Shown: piece by piece, positions 22,084-35,000 of the stretch | Layout of the letters: each line of letters starts with the position of its first letter | Numbering within the stretch: the stretch's first letter is position 1 | NCBI GenBank assembly: GCA_025449115.1 | Contig: JAHLKC010000064.1 | Coordinates: 149,845 to 213,844 of the forward strand | Direction of reading: 5' to 3' | Origin: Chytridium lagenaria | Taxonomy: Eukaryota > Chytridiomycota > Chytridiomycetes > Chytridiales > Chytridiaceae | Length of the DNA stretch: 64,000 nt | Notes under the pieces: generated by a model | Seen by the model: only the letters and a program-made list of their open reading frames with translations | What the model was told of the DNA's origin: nothing | The model's database searches: none | Program-made: the position numbers and the translations under genes

Positions 22084-25000
22084 ATGACACAAGACGATGA
22101 CCTTTTTGACGATCCCGACCAATATCAGTCACATCCCCAACATAGCCACCATCAACACCAAGGTGCTCAGCGTTGGAAGGGCCTGACAGAAAGGCTCGTC
22201 GAGAGCTGTACACCTTTTTCGGTAAGGGTTTTGAAGATGAGTTTTATACTGACCTGCCTTATGTGAACAGACGGGTTCGACCAACTTTAAGGCATGCGTA
22301 GACTTTGCTCTTTCATCCTTTTCGAATAATAAACATTTGACAACTGATGAGCGCAAAATGGAAGCATCATATAAGGGGTACGCTGCTGCTTGCTGTTGTG
22401 CTTATGTACCTCATTGCTTACCTATCTTATTGCAGGCTCGTAGAAAAGTTCGACTTGTTTGGGGATTTTTTAAAGGCAGAAGCTTTAGATAATTTGTTGC
22501 AAGCAGCTCTAAAAGGTCCAACCTCCACTTTTGATGACTTCAAGGTAGTTAATTTCATTTGCGAAATTGTTAATGTTTAACAGATTCACGACGTTTTGAG
22601 ACTTCTCTTGCTGTTGTCATCGTCACCATTGAAAGAGCGATACGAACCTCCTTTAGAGAAAATTGAATTGACTCCAGAAGAGCTCTGGGATGCAATTTTG
22701 TCAGAAGATCCCCTTATTGGAGACCATTGGGAAGTTCAGCGGCGGAGCAGCGAGGATAGTAATGATGAATCTCTTTACGATACCGACATTGAAACTGATG
22801 AGGAGAGGTCAGAGAATCACTTAGGGAATTCTCCTGTTCCTGCAGACGAGACACCAGATCCTGACACTACACTATATGTCTCTGAGGTGTCAGATGAGAG
22901 CAATGAAGATGCAGGAATGTTTTCATTGGATTTTAACATCGATGGGATGCGAGAATTATTACCGCTTCAATACTGGACACTTCCAAAAAAGAAGTTTTCC
23001 TGTGCAGGAAACAGGTCTTTCTCCGCTGATAATCCGAATTCTCTCAGTAAGTTGCCTGAAATCCATACCGTTCTCTAAACTTTAGACCCTGCATTATCTG
23101 CTGAACAGATATCGAGCCCCTCCTTTTTTGGCATCCCAATCACTCCAACGTCATACGTCAACGAAACAGATGTTTTGAGAGAATGTTTTTCACTCTGTCT
23201 CGGTCTCCCATCAGAAATCTTTTTTGATAAATACTCATGGTCTAATACACGTACGTGACGCCGACATTCGTAGTGGCTTCTCTGTACTATCCTTTTTTTA
23301 AAGCTAAACCTGCTGTAGCCTCTACCTGAAATATCTATCCGCCACATGTCACACAGTACTTTATTGCGTCTGTTGCGTCCGGTAGCAAAATTTGGAGAAG
23401 GAGTGAGGAGCATTGAATCGTTTCTATCAAGGTACATGTTTGCTCGTAATGCTCCAAGTCTCTGATGGATGCGAAAGGACGAATATTTTAAGCCGTGATG
23501 GAGCAAGTATTGGTGTTTTAGAGGCGTTTTCGGCAGAGATAGGCGCTGTTTTGAAAGAATTTAAAGAGACTATTCTGGGCATGGAGAAACTATTTAGGCA
23601 AAGGGACGCGAATGCGGCTCTACCCGGGGTATCCTCACTTCTCTCTTTTATTAAGTCACTGTCGTCTGCTTTCTGGCCCCTGCAGCAGATGATCGCATTT
23701 CTACATAAGTTTAGGCTTATCGATACTGTTCAAAGCAAAATTACCGTGCAAGATGACGTGGCCTGTACCATTTTAGATGGTATGTACTCCGAAATTCTCC
23801 TTTCGGAAAACTGCGGCGACTTGAGGAAACGGTCCTTGTATGTACATGCTTTACTTCGGAGCCTGCGCCCCTGTTTTATGGAATTTGGCCTTTGGTATTC
23901 TGGCAGCTTCATACCACGCGATTCGGTCGGACTAGCTTTAAAGATGTGAGGTTTCTTTCTTAATGTTTTATCACTCCTACTAAATTTCTTTTTATTTTAG
24001 TAATAAGGGTGTTTCCTTTCATGAGATGGAGTTCTGGCGGACTCGATACCTAATTCTTGACAAAGTCCCGCGAGTCTTGAAAGCTGTCCTCGATAAAATA
24101 GTGTTATGCGGCAAATACATGGAGCTTCTCCGCTTCTTCGATGTCTCACAGGTAAATTTTACTTTGTCTTAAGCGTCTCAAAATCAAAGCTAAAGGTCGT
24201 AGGCTTCCAAATATGCCGACTCTAGCAGGATTTTGTTTGAGAAGTTTATTACTATGCTAGATCACCCTTTGCGAAATTCTGGGGCTCTTCCTGTGATACT
24301 GCCCTCGATTAGAAAAGAGACTGCTGGCACAAGCGCTAAATCAACGGATTCAACCTTGTTTCTCTTTCCTGAGCTAAATATTCAAATGGGACCGAATAAT
24401 TTGAAGCTACCAGAGCCCAGATTACAGTCTGACTTCAACAAGATAATACACTTTCACACTGAAGGTAGCTAATGCTTTTATTTTTATAGCTATTTAATTC
24501 CTCTTTGTATGTCGAGTAGATGAGTGGAATACTCTGCAGCCCTTTCAGCTTTCCTTTTCGCGAAAATTTTCTCATGATATTGATCCCTACCTCTCTCAAC
24601 TTGAGCAAGAATTGATGAAGCGGATTAGGCGCGGAAGTACACTTGAAGAACGGTTCAACATTTTGCGTACGGCGTTCCTCATCAAACCTACAGGTATCAT
24701 AGAATTGTGTGACGGGCTAGAGGAATTGGTTAGTATTGTGCCGGTATATTTTGATACTGATTGCATTCAAGATGAGGACACGAAGTGGTATGGAGCCATA
24801 TCTCATCGACAAGATTTTTCGCGAAGCTTTGCTTGGTAAAATATATTTAAAAGAGTTATATGGGATCGAGGATTTTGGATTTGGATTTGATGAAAATCCG
24901 GGGCTACCACTTATTAGTGTCAAGTTTTTCGAATCTCTACGTATAACTTGCGAGGTAAGCAATAATCGATCTTAATATCTACTGATTAAACTATTACTCC

Positions 25001-25864
25001 TTCGATTCGTTATTCCAGCTCTCATGGCCTCTTAATGCTCTTGTCACATCAGAATCGCTTCAAAATTACAACCTGGCGGCTAGTTTCCAACTTCAGCTCT
25101 TTTGGGTGCATCGTCAATTATCAACAACAGCGTGGAGAGGGAACAGAAATCTACTAAAATCAAGCAATGGCGATTCGTCATTGAGAAAACGCAGTATCCT
25201 CTTTCAAACAATGAGTTCTTTTTGCAACTCTCTTCTTCAATTCTTTTGTAATACCGTAAGCATTCCCGTGGCTTTTGGTGTGCTAAAGTGTGATGTGTAA
25301 TGGTGTTGTTTTTTTAAAAAAAAAACCACAGGTTATTGGAGGTCTGTCGGACGCTTTTTCCGTCGACCTGGCCGCGAAAAGGGGCATCGATGCGATTATT
25401 GGCCTTCATGATACATTTGTTCAGGATATTGTGCCATAAGTGTTTTCTTGGCACCAAGTCAAGAACTCTTCTTAAAGCCATTCGATCCTGCCTTGATGAA
25501 TGTCTCGAATATGTTGAGATGTTTAGGAAAATGGACGAGGAGAGGGTAGAGATGGATCGCGTAAGTTTTAATAATCAGCAATCGGATTGTTTTCCCCAAT
25601 GTTTTCCCCCACTAATTAACAGATATTGTTTGTATAGCAAAACGTTGCCGAAGTCTCGGAGACGCGGCGAAGAAAAACTCGCCGATCACATCGATCACAT
25701 TACTCCTCCATGCCGCGATAAGAGCTCCTCTTTATCCTGCGACCCTAGCGTTTGAGACGCGGTTTCCGATACTTTACCAGCGATTTCAAGAACAGAGACG
25801 GTTCATTGCCGACACCGTGAGGCTTATGGGCAGTGTCGGTGCGCCGGAATGTTGGTTCTTTTAA
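22084..25864 (+). CDS. GCP5: Gamma-tubulin complex component 5
   Basis: Subunit of the gamma-tubulin ring complex that nucleates microtubules. The ATG at 22084 opens a His/Gln-rich segment, then LTERLVESCTPFS. After an intron come TNFKACVDFALSSFSNNKHL and LVEKFDLFGDFLKAEALDN, closely paralleling the GCP5 N-terminus. An acidic insert (about 22730-22900) precedes a QYW motif and NETDVLRECFSLCLGLPSEI. The GCP core follows: FIKSLSSAFWPLQQMIAFLH, HALLRSLRPCFMEFGLWY, KIFREALLGKIYLKELYG and FQLQLFWVHRQLST. The C-terminus is FETRFPILYQRFQEQRRFIA and ends at TAA 25862-25864. It breaks frame near 25436 and at an A5 run near 25674, yet conserved sequence resumes each time. Joins between 23080 and 23450 are uncertain. 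About eight introns. Confidence 0.85.
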
Positions 25865-26212
25865 CTTCTTTCTACATCATTCTTTGAACATAACGACTCT
25901 ACGGTTTACTAAATTTAACCATTCCATATTAAACACAGTGGCATATCTCAGTTTGGCGTTAAGTTTCTAGATTAAACGTGTATTAAAAGTAAAAATGAAG
26001 GGTGGTAATATGGCCTATGCAAGAGCCGATAAGGAATAAACATATCCTGAACATTTGTACAAATCTGTTGACTGAGGGTCAAGGAGGGAAACTTTAGCAG
26101 CACTTTCAGCTTTGGCAACAGAAACTTCAACGGTCATTTGTTGCGTGAGTCGATCCAAAGCGATTCTGCCAGATTCAGAGTACGTGACGAGTGTAGTGGC
26201 GAAAGTGCGTGA

Positions 26213-26695
<483 letters not shown>

Positions 26696-27168
26696 TTACT
26701 TTAATAGGAGGCGTCGGATGGAGTCTTGATCGAGGGGTTCATCGTCTGAGAAGTTATCCGCTTTCATTGTGAAAGGAGAAAGAAAAGCATACAGAGGGAA
26801 GGGTGATGAGGGTTAATGTATATATTGACTAAAATGAAAGCAAATAAACTTACGTTGCAAGGAGAGAATAGATTCCTTCATGATGACAGCTAATTGCATC
26901 TTCTTGTTTTCCGGCTGCCTCTCCTGTCCTTTATCACTTTCCTCGTCTTCACTGACGTCTTCGTCTTCGTCCAAATCCTATACATGTTAAATCAACTAGC
27001 TCAGAAATTCTTCTTTACCGTCGGAGCACTTTGGCTCAAGAGCAGGAACACCATGCGCGTTATGGGGTCAATGTTGAGCAGCCTTCCACGAAGATTTTCC
27101 TCCTTTTCGAGCTTCACGATCACAGGCTTTCCGATGAGCTCGGCAGCAGTTCTGAGGTTCTCGTCCAT
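26696..27168 (-). CDS. Gemin6-like Sm-fold protein (tentative)
   Basis: A small protein of about 111 residues in three exons whose joins are all in frame. The ATG at 27166-27168 gives MDENLRTAAELIGKPVIVKL, then NLRGRLLNIDPITRMVFLL. The acidic second exon starts DLDEDEDVSEDEESDKG and ends KKMQLAVIMKESILSLQ. The last exon ends DQDSIRRLLLK with TAA at 26696-26698. The beta-strand pattern and the DPxTxxxVLL motif resemble the Sm fold of Gemin6, an SMN-complex subunit in snRNP assembly. The family call rests on pattern only; another LSM-like protein is possible. Divergent from SAF4 by 57 bp. Confidence 0.6.
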
Positions 27169-27225
27169 TCACAGCAAACGCATCCAGGACAAAAAAGCAG
27201 CTTGTGAAATTTGTCACTTGGAAGC
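27169..27225. promoter_or_regulatory. 57-bp divergent promoter, Gemin6-like/SAF4
   Basis: Two start codons face apart across 57 bp. Both products would act on spliceosomal RNPs (SMN complex and CWC16 family), so a shared promoter would make functional sense. No TATA-like element is visible. Confidence 0.45.
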
Positions 27226-28879
27226 ATGGCTGGTGAGTTATACTCTCAATCCATAGATGCTATGTTTCTACCAGGACATGAAGGATTTTTTTGCCTGCCG
27301 CACTCGATAGCGTATGAAACTAGCTGATACTTTACGACTTCTCATTGTTGGATCTGAAGCATAATAAGGCTGATCATTATCTTATTTTGTTTAAATAGAA
27401 CGGCGAGCAACCAACAAATACTACCCTCCCGACTGGGATCCCTCTAAGGTTAGCATAAGATCAATTTATCTCATATATCCTTGAATATCTATGATGGAAT
27501 TAAGAAGTCCTTTGTATTCTGAAACTAATACCTTTTATTTCATGTGGCTTTATAGGGATCCATAAACAAATATGTCGGTCAACATCCTCTTCGTGACCGA
27601 GCTCGAAAACTAGACCAAGGAATTCTCATCATTCGGTGGGTATTCATTGTGCATATGCATCCTTTTCTAACGATATTTTTTTTATCAACAGATTTGAATT
27701 GCCTTACAGTATTTGGTGTGAAGGCTGTGAGAAACATATCGGAAAAGGTAAACTTTCATTCAAAACAGTCACTTTTTTTAATAACTGGATCTCCTAAAGG
27801 TGTCCGTTATAATGCAGAAAAGAAAAAAATTGGAAAGTACTATTCGACAACAATATGGAGTTTTCGGATGAAGTGCCACCTTTGCCCTAACTTTATCGAG
27901 ATACATACTGATCCCAAGGTATACTTTTTACAATTACAATTATTTTGAACAATGCTTTGTAGAATACCGAATATGTTATTGCAAGTGGGGCGAAAAAGAG
28001 GGAAGAAGACTTTACACCTGAAGATAGCGAAACTATGGCGTTTGACGGTGAGACTAATCGATTTTTATATGACTGTAAACGCTGACAGCGTATTGACGCG
28101 CGACAGATGCGGAAACGAAAGACAGGCTTCAGGATCCCATGTATAAACTCGAACATGCGCAAGAGGACGCGAGGAAGGCCAAGGACGCTGTCCCTTTAAT
28201 ATCCCAACTGCAAGAATCAAGCGAAAAGTATTGGAAGGATCCTTTCACATTATCTCAACAACTTCGCAAAAAGTTTCGGGTAAGAATTATCATTCAATGA
28301 GATGTATAGCTAAAATGACTTTGCTGTTCTAGGCCGAAAAGAAAGTTCGGGAGCAGCGTTGAAGGAGGCAAAAGCGATCAAAGAAAAACATAATTTGTTG
28401 CTCGATATCCTTCCGGCGTCTGCTGAAGATGACTTGAAGGCAAAGCAAATTGCTTTTGAATGTAAGTTATTACGTATTGTAAACTGGCTGAACATCATTA
28501 TAGCCTCAAAACCTAAGTCAGAAGCTGACATCAGAAGAAACGTCCTCTCCACTTCCGTTTTTAAAAAACCATCAAAAAATGGAGCTCAAGGCCTTCGAGA
28601 TCTGATCGTCGCAAGAAAAGATAAAGATCCTTTTGCCATTGCCGTGAATGTCCCAGAACATCAAGACACGGCATTAGAAAGACCGGATGATGTCGCCAAG
28701 TTGATATACGTCAAAATTCATCAAAGAAGACAGAATCCTCAAGCTCCAATAAGGCTGTACTTGATACTGCTTCCATAACTTCCATTACAGAATCCTCAAG
28801 CCGCAACAAGGATGTACTTAATACTGCTTCCATGACTTCCATTAGTACATTAGAAATGTACGGCAGTGATAGCGACTAG
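27226..28879 (+). CDS. SAF4: Splicing factor SAF4/CCDC130 (CWC16 family)
   Basis: Spliceosome-associated zinc-binding protein, paralogue of YJU2. The ATG at 27226 begins a minimal first exon (MAG). Next are [14 protein letters not shown] (about 27400-27450), [38 protein letters not shown] (first Cys pair), [20 protein letters not shown] and [17 protein letters not shown] (second Cys pair), all hallmarks of CCDC130. The helical part ([20 protein letters not shown]) breaks frame near 28350, resumes as [19 protein letters not shown], and runs to [16 protein letters not shown]. The tail contains two 19-residue repeats and ends [10 protein letters not shown] with TAG at 28877-28879. A further frame change is needed near 28700-28730. 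Confidence 0.87.
28731..28844 (+). repeat. Two-copy 57-bp in-frame repeat in SAF4 tail
   Basis: Two adjacent 57-bp units beginning ACAGAATCCTCAAG encode [19 protein letters not shown] and [19 protein letters not shown]. The unit is a multiple of three, so it alters tail length without changing frame. Confidence 0.85.
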
Positions 28880-29758
28880 AATATCCTGGGTCCTTTGATG
28901 ACCCATACCCACCTCACACTAGCCTTGCAAAATTCAATACAGCGCAATCCATTTTGTCCATATACGTATAGTCCTAATAATCTTGAACTTTACCCTCACT
29001 GCCTATCCGGAGTAGAAGAGGAAAGGCGTTGGTTACTTATGTATCAAATGGGTTGATAATTGTGATAACAGCATCCGGCCGACAGTAGTGCTCCTGTCCT
29101 CCAACAACGGCAGAATGCGGAAGCTGAGCAGCATAAGGTTGGTTTTACAGCACTGGCAGATAGACAATGGCGTGTTTTCATTACTATTTTATATTAAATT
29201 AATATTATTAATATTTAAATTTATTATCAATTAGAACTGGCAAATCAGCCCATATTCTGTGAATTTGCGGACCTCAAAAAAAATACTAATTAATTTTTGA
29301 CACTCTGATTTCTTATTGGACGTGGTGCTTCACTTGAAGCCCTTGGGTGCTGTAAGGAATTAAATGTTATTGCTTGGGCGTGGTGAGAGTGAGCCCATCT
29401 TCCACATTCCACACCAACCACAGTAGTGCGTGTAGTTCTCGCGCTAGAAACGAGAACGAGGGGTTGGGAGACGGGGAGGTACAAGCCAAAACAGCTGCTT
29501 TTGCTGTCTCATAGTCAGAATATTTATTTATTTATTATTTAATTCAATAAATAATAATTAAAATAAACGCGTGATTCTTCTGGCCTCTAATTAAAAAACA
29601 GCTCGGGTGAGAGCAGAGGCGCTGCTGTAAACTATTTTTTTTAACCCCACCCCGCGGCTAGTGTGCTGTCCCCTTCAGATAAACCAGCCCTTTTATTGAA
29701 ATTACTTTTCATCCCCTTCCAACACACAGCCCTCTCCATTTCAATCAAATATACAATC
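28880..29758. other. Intergenic region upstream of ERG6
   Basis: About 880 bp. It includes A/T-only stretches near 29190-29230 and 29521-29570. The last ~100 bp, with C/T-rich sequence, is the likely ERG6 5' leader. I see no coding frame, RNA gene or clear repeat. Confidence 0.4.
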
Positions 29759-31291
29759 ATGACCTCCACCGTCACAGTCTCTGACCCCAACAGGCCGAAG
29801 CCTAACACTGACCCTGCCCTTGATAACTTCCTCGCTCGTCTCCGTGTCAAGAACTTAGACGCAAAGACCCACAAAGCTGCCGTTGACGAATACCTTCAGA
29901 ACTGGGAGGCCGACAAGCGCAATCTTGGAGAGACTGTTGCTGCCACTGAAGACAGGAGGCAGCACTCAAAGACCTACACCAACCACTTTTACGATCTCGT
30001 CACGGATTTCTACGAATATGGTCTGTTACTCTCCTTCCTTCATCTTATCTTTGATCGTCGTAGAGTTGCAGCCAGTTGCACAATGAATTCGCATACAAAG
30101 CCCTCGCCTTTCAAAGCAAAACATCTCGCTAACTGCTGCATGCGCTCTCTCATTTCATTCTCTTCTGTTTTAGGCTGGGGTTACTCTTTCCACTTTGCTC
30201 GCATGTTTAAGGACAACTCGTTCCAGCAGAACATCGCCCGCCATGAGGACTACCTTGCATTAAAGCTTGGCCTTAAGGCCGGTCAACATGTTCTCGATGT
30301 CGGCTGCGGCGTTGGTGAGTTTTTTTGGATCATCTTATCTGCCCCAGCACCTTTTTGTTTACTCTTTTTTCTTCTTCAAAATAAGGTGGCCCCATGAGGG
30401 AGATTGCCAAGTTCTCCGGAGCTCGCATCACGGGTATCAACAACAACGAGTACCAGGTCAAGCGCTGCGGTGTCCTTGCGAAAAGATTGGGTCTCAGCAA
30501 GCTTTGCAGTGCAACAGTTGGTGACTTTTGCAATATGCCCTTCCCCGATGGTCACTTCGATGCTGTTTACGGTATTGAGGCTACCTGCCATGCTCCCCGC
30601 CTTGAAGATGTTTACGGAGAGATTTTCCGTGTCCTTAAGCCCGGAGGTGTTGCCGCCGCCTACGAGTGGTGCACCACCGAGAGGTACAACGAGGCTGACC
30701 TTTCCATCAAGAAGATTGTCCACCTTGTCGAGGTTCGTGATCAAATAAGCCACATCAATTCGTTGTTTGACACTAATTATTACGGAAATTGCATGCTTAT
30801 CTGCTGTCATTTTGTTTCAACTTTTAGGAGGGTAATGCCATCGGCAAAATTCTACACCATCCCCGAGTGTCTCCAGGCCTTGAAGACTGTTGGCTTTGAG
30901 ATCATCGAAAGCGCTGACCTTGCCGAGCTTGACAACACCACCGGTGGTGCTCAGGAGCCCTGGTACCAGCCCCTTGTCGGATCTTACAACCCTCTGGACC
31001 CGCCCAATTCAACCGCACTTACTTCGGCCGCGCGTGAGTAATTTTTGGCATTTTCCTAAATACTCTTAAGTATTGAAAACTCACCGGTTTCCGTTCTTTT
31101 GTAGTATTACCGACTCTATGGTCTGGTTACTTGAGACTGTTCGCCTCGCCCCTGCAGGCACCTGCAAGGTGTCCAAGCTCCTTAACTCTGCTGCAGACAA
31201 CCTTATCATTTCTGGAAAGGAGGGTGTCTTCACCCCGATGTTCTTCTTCCTTGTCCGCAAGCCCCTCCAGGCCTCCCCAACTGCTGCGTAA
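29759..31291 (+). CDS. ERG6: Sterol 24-C-methyltransferase
   Basis: Transfers a methyl group from SAM to C-24 of zymosterol-type sterols in ergosterol synthesis (ER or lipid droplets). The ATG at 29759 gives MTSTVTVSDPNRPKPNTDPA. Landmarks: YTNHFYDLVTDFYEYGWGYS (across an intron), GQHVLDVGCGVGGPMREIAK (SAM motif I, across an intron), INNNEYQVKRCG, YGIEATCHAPRLEDVYGEIF and AAYEWCTTERYN. A one-base break in an A-run near 30845-30848 precedes FYTIPECLQALKTVGFEIIE, and another near 30990-30995 precedes FNRTYFGR. The last exon runs MVWLLETVRLAPAGTCKVSK to SPTAA and TAA at 31289-31291. Length and motif order match fungal ERG6. Upstream sequence is typical promoter-like A/T-rich DNA. Confidence 0.92.
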
Positions 31292-31659
31292 TTAATAAGG
31301 GCCGGTTACTCTTTGTTCCTACGAGAGAATGAAATCTGCAGGGTACTTAAGTCCTAGGTCCAGGGTGGACGCGTGCGACTTAATGTCCTTCTCATTCTTA
31401 TTCTTCGCGTGTTTTTATATTTTCTTTTTTAGCGAACTTTCCTCGCACTATCATCACCTCACTTTCCTCCATTTTGATTTTCTCTGTTCATTTGCCGCAT
31501 ATTAGTCGAGTTTAAAAAAGTGTTGATAATAAACCGGTTGGAAACATGAATCGTAGTTTTTTGAATTAAGTCTATATAATTGCCACCTGTTATTTATTAC
31601 AACATTTTTTTTCTTTCCACGCAATTAAGTTTAACTTTTTATAATGGTTCTAGATAAAC

Positions 31660-31724
31660 TTGTGAATAAAAATCAGTTTTATTCAGTTTGGATTTAACGA
31701 ACATAAACTGATTTTTATTCACAA
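31660..31724. terminator. Perfect 20-bp inverted repeat between convergent ERG6 and ACC1
   Basis: TTGTGAATAAAAATCAGTTT (31660-31679) recurs as its exact reverse complement at 31705-31724, separated by 25 bp. It lies roughly midway between the ERG6 stop and the ACC1 stop and also carries AATAAA on both strands. It could therefore act as a two-way transcript end. A small mobile-element footprint is the alternative. The structure is seen; the role is inferred. Confidence 0.55.
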
Positions 31725-32027
31725 AAGAGAAATGATGGACATGGCCTTAACAGGGCTAAAATAGCAAAGACGCAGCAATATAAAATCATAGCAAAACAGA
31801 AAAAGAAACATGTAATTTGGAGTCATTGGACGACGAAATCATGGACATAAAAAAAAAGAAAAACAAACAAACAAACACAACTAAAAAACCTACAGAAACA
31901 GTATAAATGAATATCAAAGGAATGTAATCATTGATCGAAACATCAGCAATCAAAGAAGAACGCGAAGAGGAACGGCCCGGGTAAAGAGACAAGAGGTTAG
32001 ACGGAAAACAGTTGGTATATTGGGCTT

Positions 32028-35000
32028 TCAGACACCACGAGAAAGAGCTTCGATAACAGCCCGCCTCCGTTCCGCGTCCAACGACTTTGCAGCAGTCAAG
32101 AACCCTTCGAGCGCGACTTGCGGGTCCGATCGCACCATCTCCTCGACTTGTGCGCGAACACGGCTCTCCTTGATCTTAGAGATCCGTGAGGTGATGTTGG
32201 TCCGCTTGGTGTTAAGCCATCGCACAACCTCAAGGTCTCCATCCCTAAATTCATCTGCAGGTTCATCATCCTCATCACTACTGTCAAACATGGCACTAGG
32301 AATGCCTGTAGTGGTTGACGTTCCAAGGGGAGGTGCCTGTCCACTGTCCTCAGCGAACCATTGGGCCACAAGGTCCTTCGCGGCCGACCGTGTAAGTTGA
32401 GGATTGGCTTCAAGAACTTCACGAATGACGGAATCCTCCGAAATACGACGAAGAAGTCTCCAGTAGAAGAATTTTCTTGCACTCCTCCACGGCACGACAG
32501 CAGAAATAGCTCCCTTCTTAAGCATTCGACCAGGGGTATCATGGAGATCAGCAAACTGCACCGCGACCTGGTGGAACACGGGGAGAAGCTGCTTCTCGCG
32601 TTGGTCAATCTGGGCTTGAAGGTCGGCACGCGCTTCCACCAAGAGGGACGTGTCGCGGAGACGTTTCTTGAGGTCTTTGTAGGTGGGGTCAAGACGATCC
32701 ATAGCGGCGAGGAGCTGGGGTTTCCGGAACTTAATCTCAAAATTCCTTCGGGCTCGAGAACACCACCGCGAGCTTCCTCTTCTGCGTACATCTCCATATG
32801 CTCAGAGTTGATAGTTGGGTCAAGCACGACCCATGCACCACCACGGAGCTCTCCAATGACGTAGATAAAGACAGGTTTGCTTGTAATCGCGAAGAGCATC
32901 GACAATGTACGCGCCGTACTTGAGAACTTCCTTGTTACATGTCACTCTGACCACCAGAAAATCCACGCCAGTTGGCAAAGATGATCAAGGGGAGCTGCTC
33001 GCCATTGTTGAAGTCGTTGATAGCTTGCGCCGTCTTAAAGGATGAATTAGGGTACCACACTTGACCGGCCTCAACAGAGGTCTGCTCAACAGACTGTTCG
33101 TTGGCAGGATCCGCGTAAATGACCTGCTCAGTGGCGCGAGTCTCGACACAGATAACACCCATAGGGATACCTTAAGTAAGGAGAAAAAGGTCAAAATTGG
33201 TATTCTTAATAAATGGATAAAGGAAAAAATGTATAAAGGAAAAAATATATCTCACCTCCAAGACGACCTCTTCCAACCACAACGCCCTGAGCCCAACCTG
33301 CAAGAGTCTCCTTGAAAGAATCCTGATCAAAGAATCCCGGATACCACACTCCATCCTCCCCAACATACCCTCCAATAGATTCCTTGGATCATACGCCCCA
33401 CTCGGAATCTCCACCGAAATTGGTCGATCCACTGAATCCGTCGCCGGCAACACAGGAAGCGGCGCATCTTTCTTCTTGGGGACATAACTGAGCCAGTTGA
33501 GAATTTCGGTGACTCCCCCATATCATTTTGGGCAACAAGATGCGAGACACCGTTCTTGTACATGATTTGAGTGCCGCCGAGTTGGAGGTTGGACGTGTAC
33601 ACTTCACGACCGAGAACTTTGTTGAGGGCTGCAGCACCGGTAAGAATTACTGGGGTATACTCTACTTGAATAGTGCGTTGACCAAGACGGACAAGATATG
33701 CGCCGATACCTAAGTAAAATAGAGAAAAATATCAGAAACGCGTTTAAATGCGTCGAAGCAAAACGTAACCAAGGCATTGAATACGGAAAGTAACTTACCA
33801 ACTGATCTACAAGTCACCAGAGTCAACGTAAAGATCTCCTTATATGCTTGCGAAGTCTCACCAGCAATCAATCCAGACCCCTGCAAATTCTCCACTCCCA
33901 ACCCATGCGTTTGTCCAATGACATCCACAATCCTATACCTAATCTCCCCTTCATCCTCATCCTCTCCACATTCACGCTCGGTGTAGGCGGCGCTATTACA
34001 AGATCATTAAATCCCTCCGCATCCAATACAAGTACCGGAAGCCCTTTGCTGGGTTTCCGGCATCATTCCACGCAACCTTAAACCTCGAAGTGACTTCATC
34101 TGCCAATCCAATACGGGCACCAGAATTGGCTGAGATGTAGATACGGGGATGCCACGGTTGCGGGCGTACTCAGAGGCTTTAAAGAAGAGTTGGTCTTCTT
34201 TGGGGCCAAAGGAACCAATGTTGAAGGTAATGTCGTTGGCGACGACGACAATGTTACGGCCTTCGGGATATTCAGGGGTGAAAAGCTCCATGTTCCATGC
34301 GACCATGCCGCAGTTGTTTAAGCCTATGGAAAATACAGTAATTAAGTCTTAGGCCTCCAAAAAAAGGAACAAGAAACAGGCGAGAATGCGAAGGCGAGAA
34401 CCATAAAGAAAATGGGTGGACAATGGTAAAAGATGGTTGTGACGCAAGAACTTCCATGAAACGGAAAACACACAAGAGAACAGAAACCAAGCTGGAAAGA
34501 AAAAACAAACATACCTGGCTCCCTAAATGTCTCCTCAACTCTCCCCCGTCATTCAAAACCAACTCGTCACATTCATCATCGTGTTCGGCACATGCTAGCA
34601 AACCCATCACTGTACTTAATCCACACCTTCTCCAACGCTCTTCTAAATAACTCTGCAAAATCATACACGTAAGTCGTTCCCATTAGATGCGCCTTGTACC
34701 GTTTCGGCTGGATATTCTCCTTCAACGCGTACAAGCTCGAGACCGTTGCTGATGCAACGATCCAACGGTGATGTCAAAGACATGAGTCTTTGCACACCAG
34801 TGGCGTCCCGACTTCCTGTACGCTTCGACTTTAGTGACAAAGCCCGAAACGGATGAAAGAATGAACCGGATGGGTTTAGCGTGCCGTTGGAACCTTGACG
34901 ATGAAACGGACTTCGGCGGTGGTGACTCGCCCTTCCAAAGGCGACGACCATGACGGTCGACGAATTCTTTAAGTGTCGTTTCGATAGCGGGAAGGTCAGT

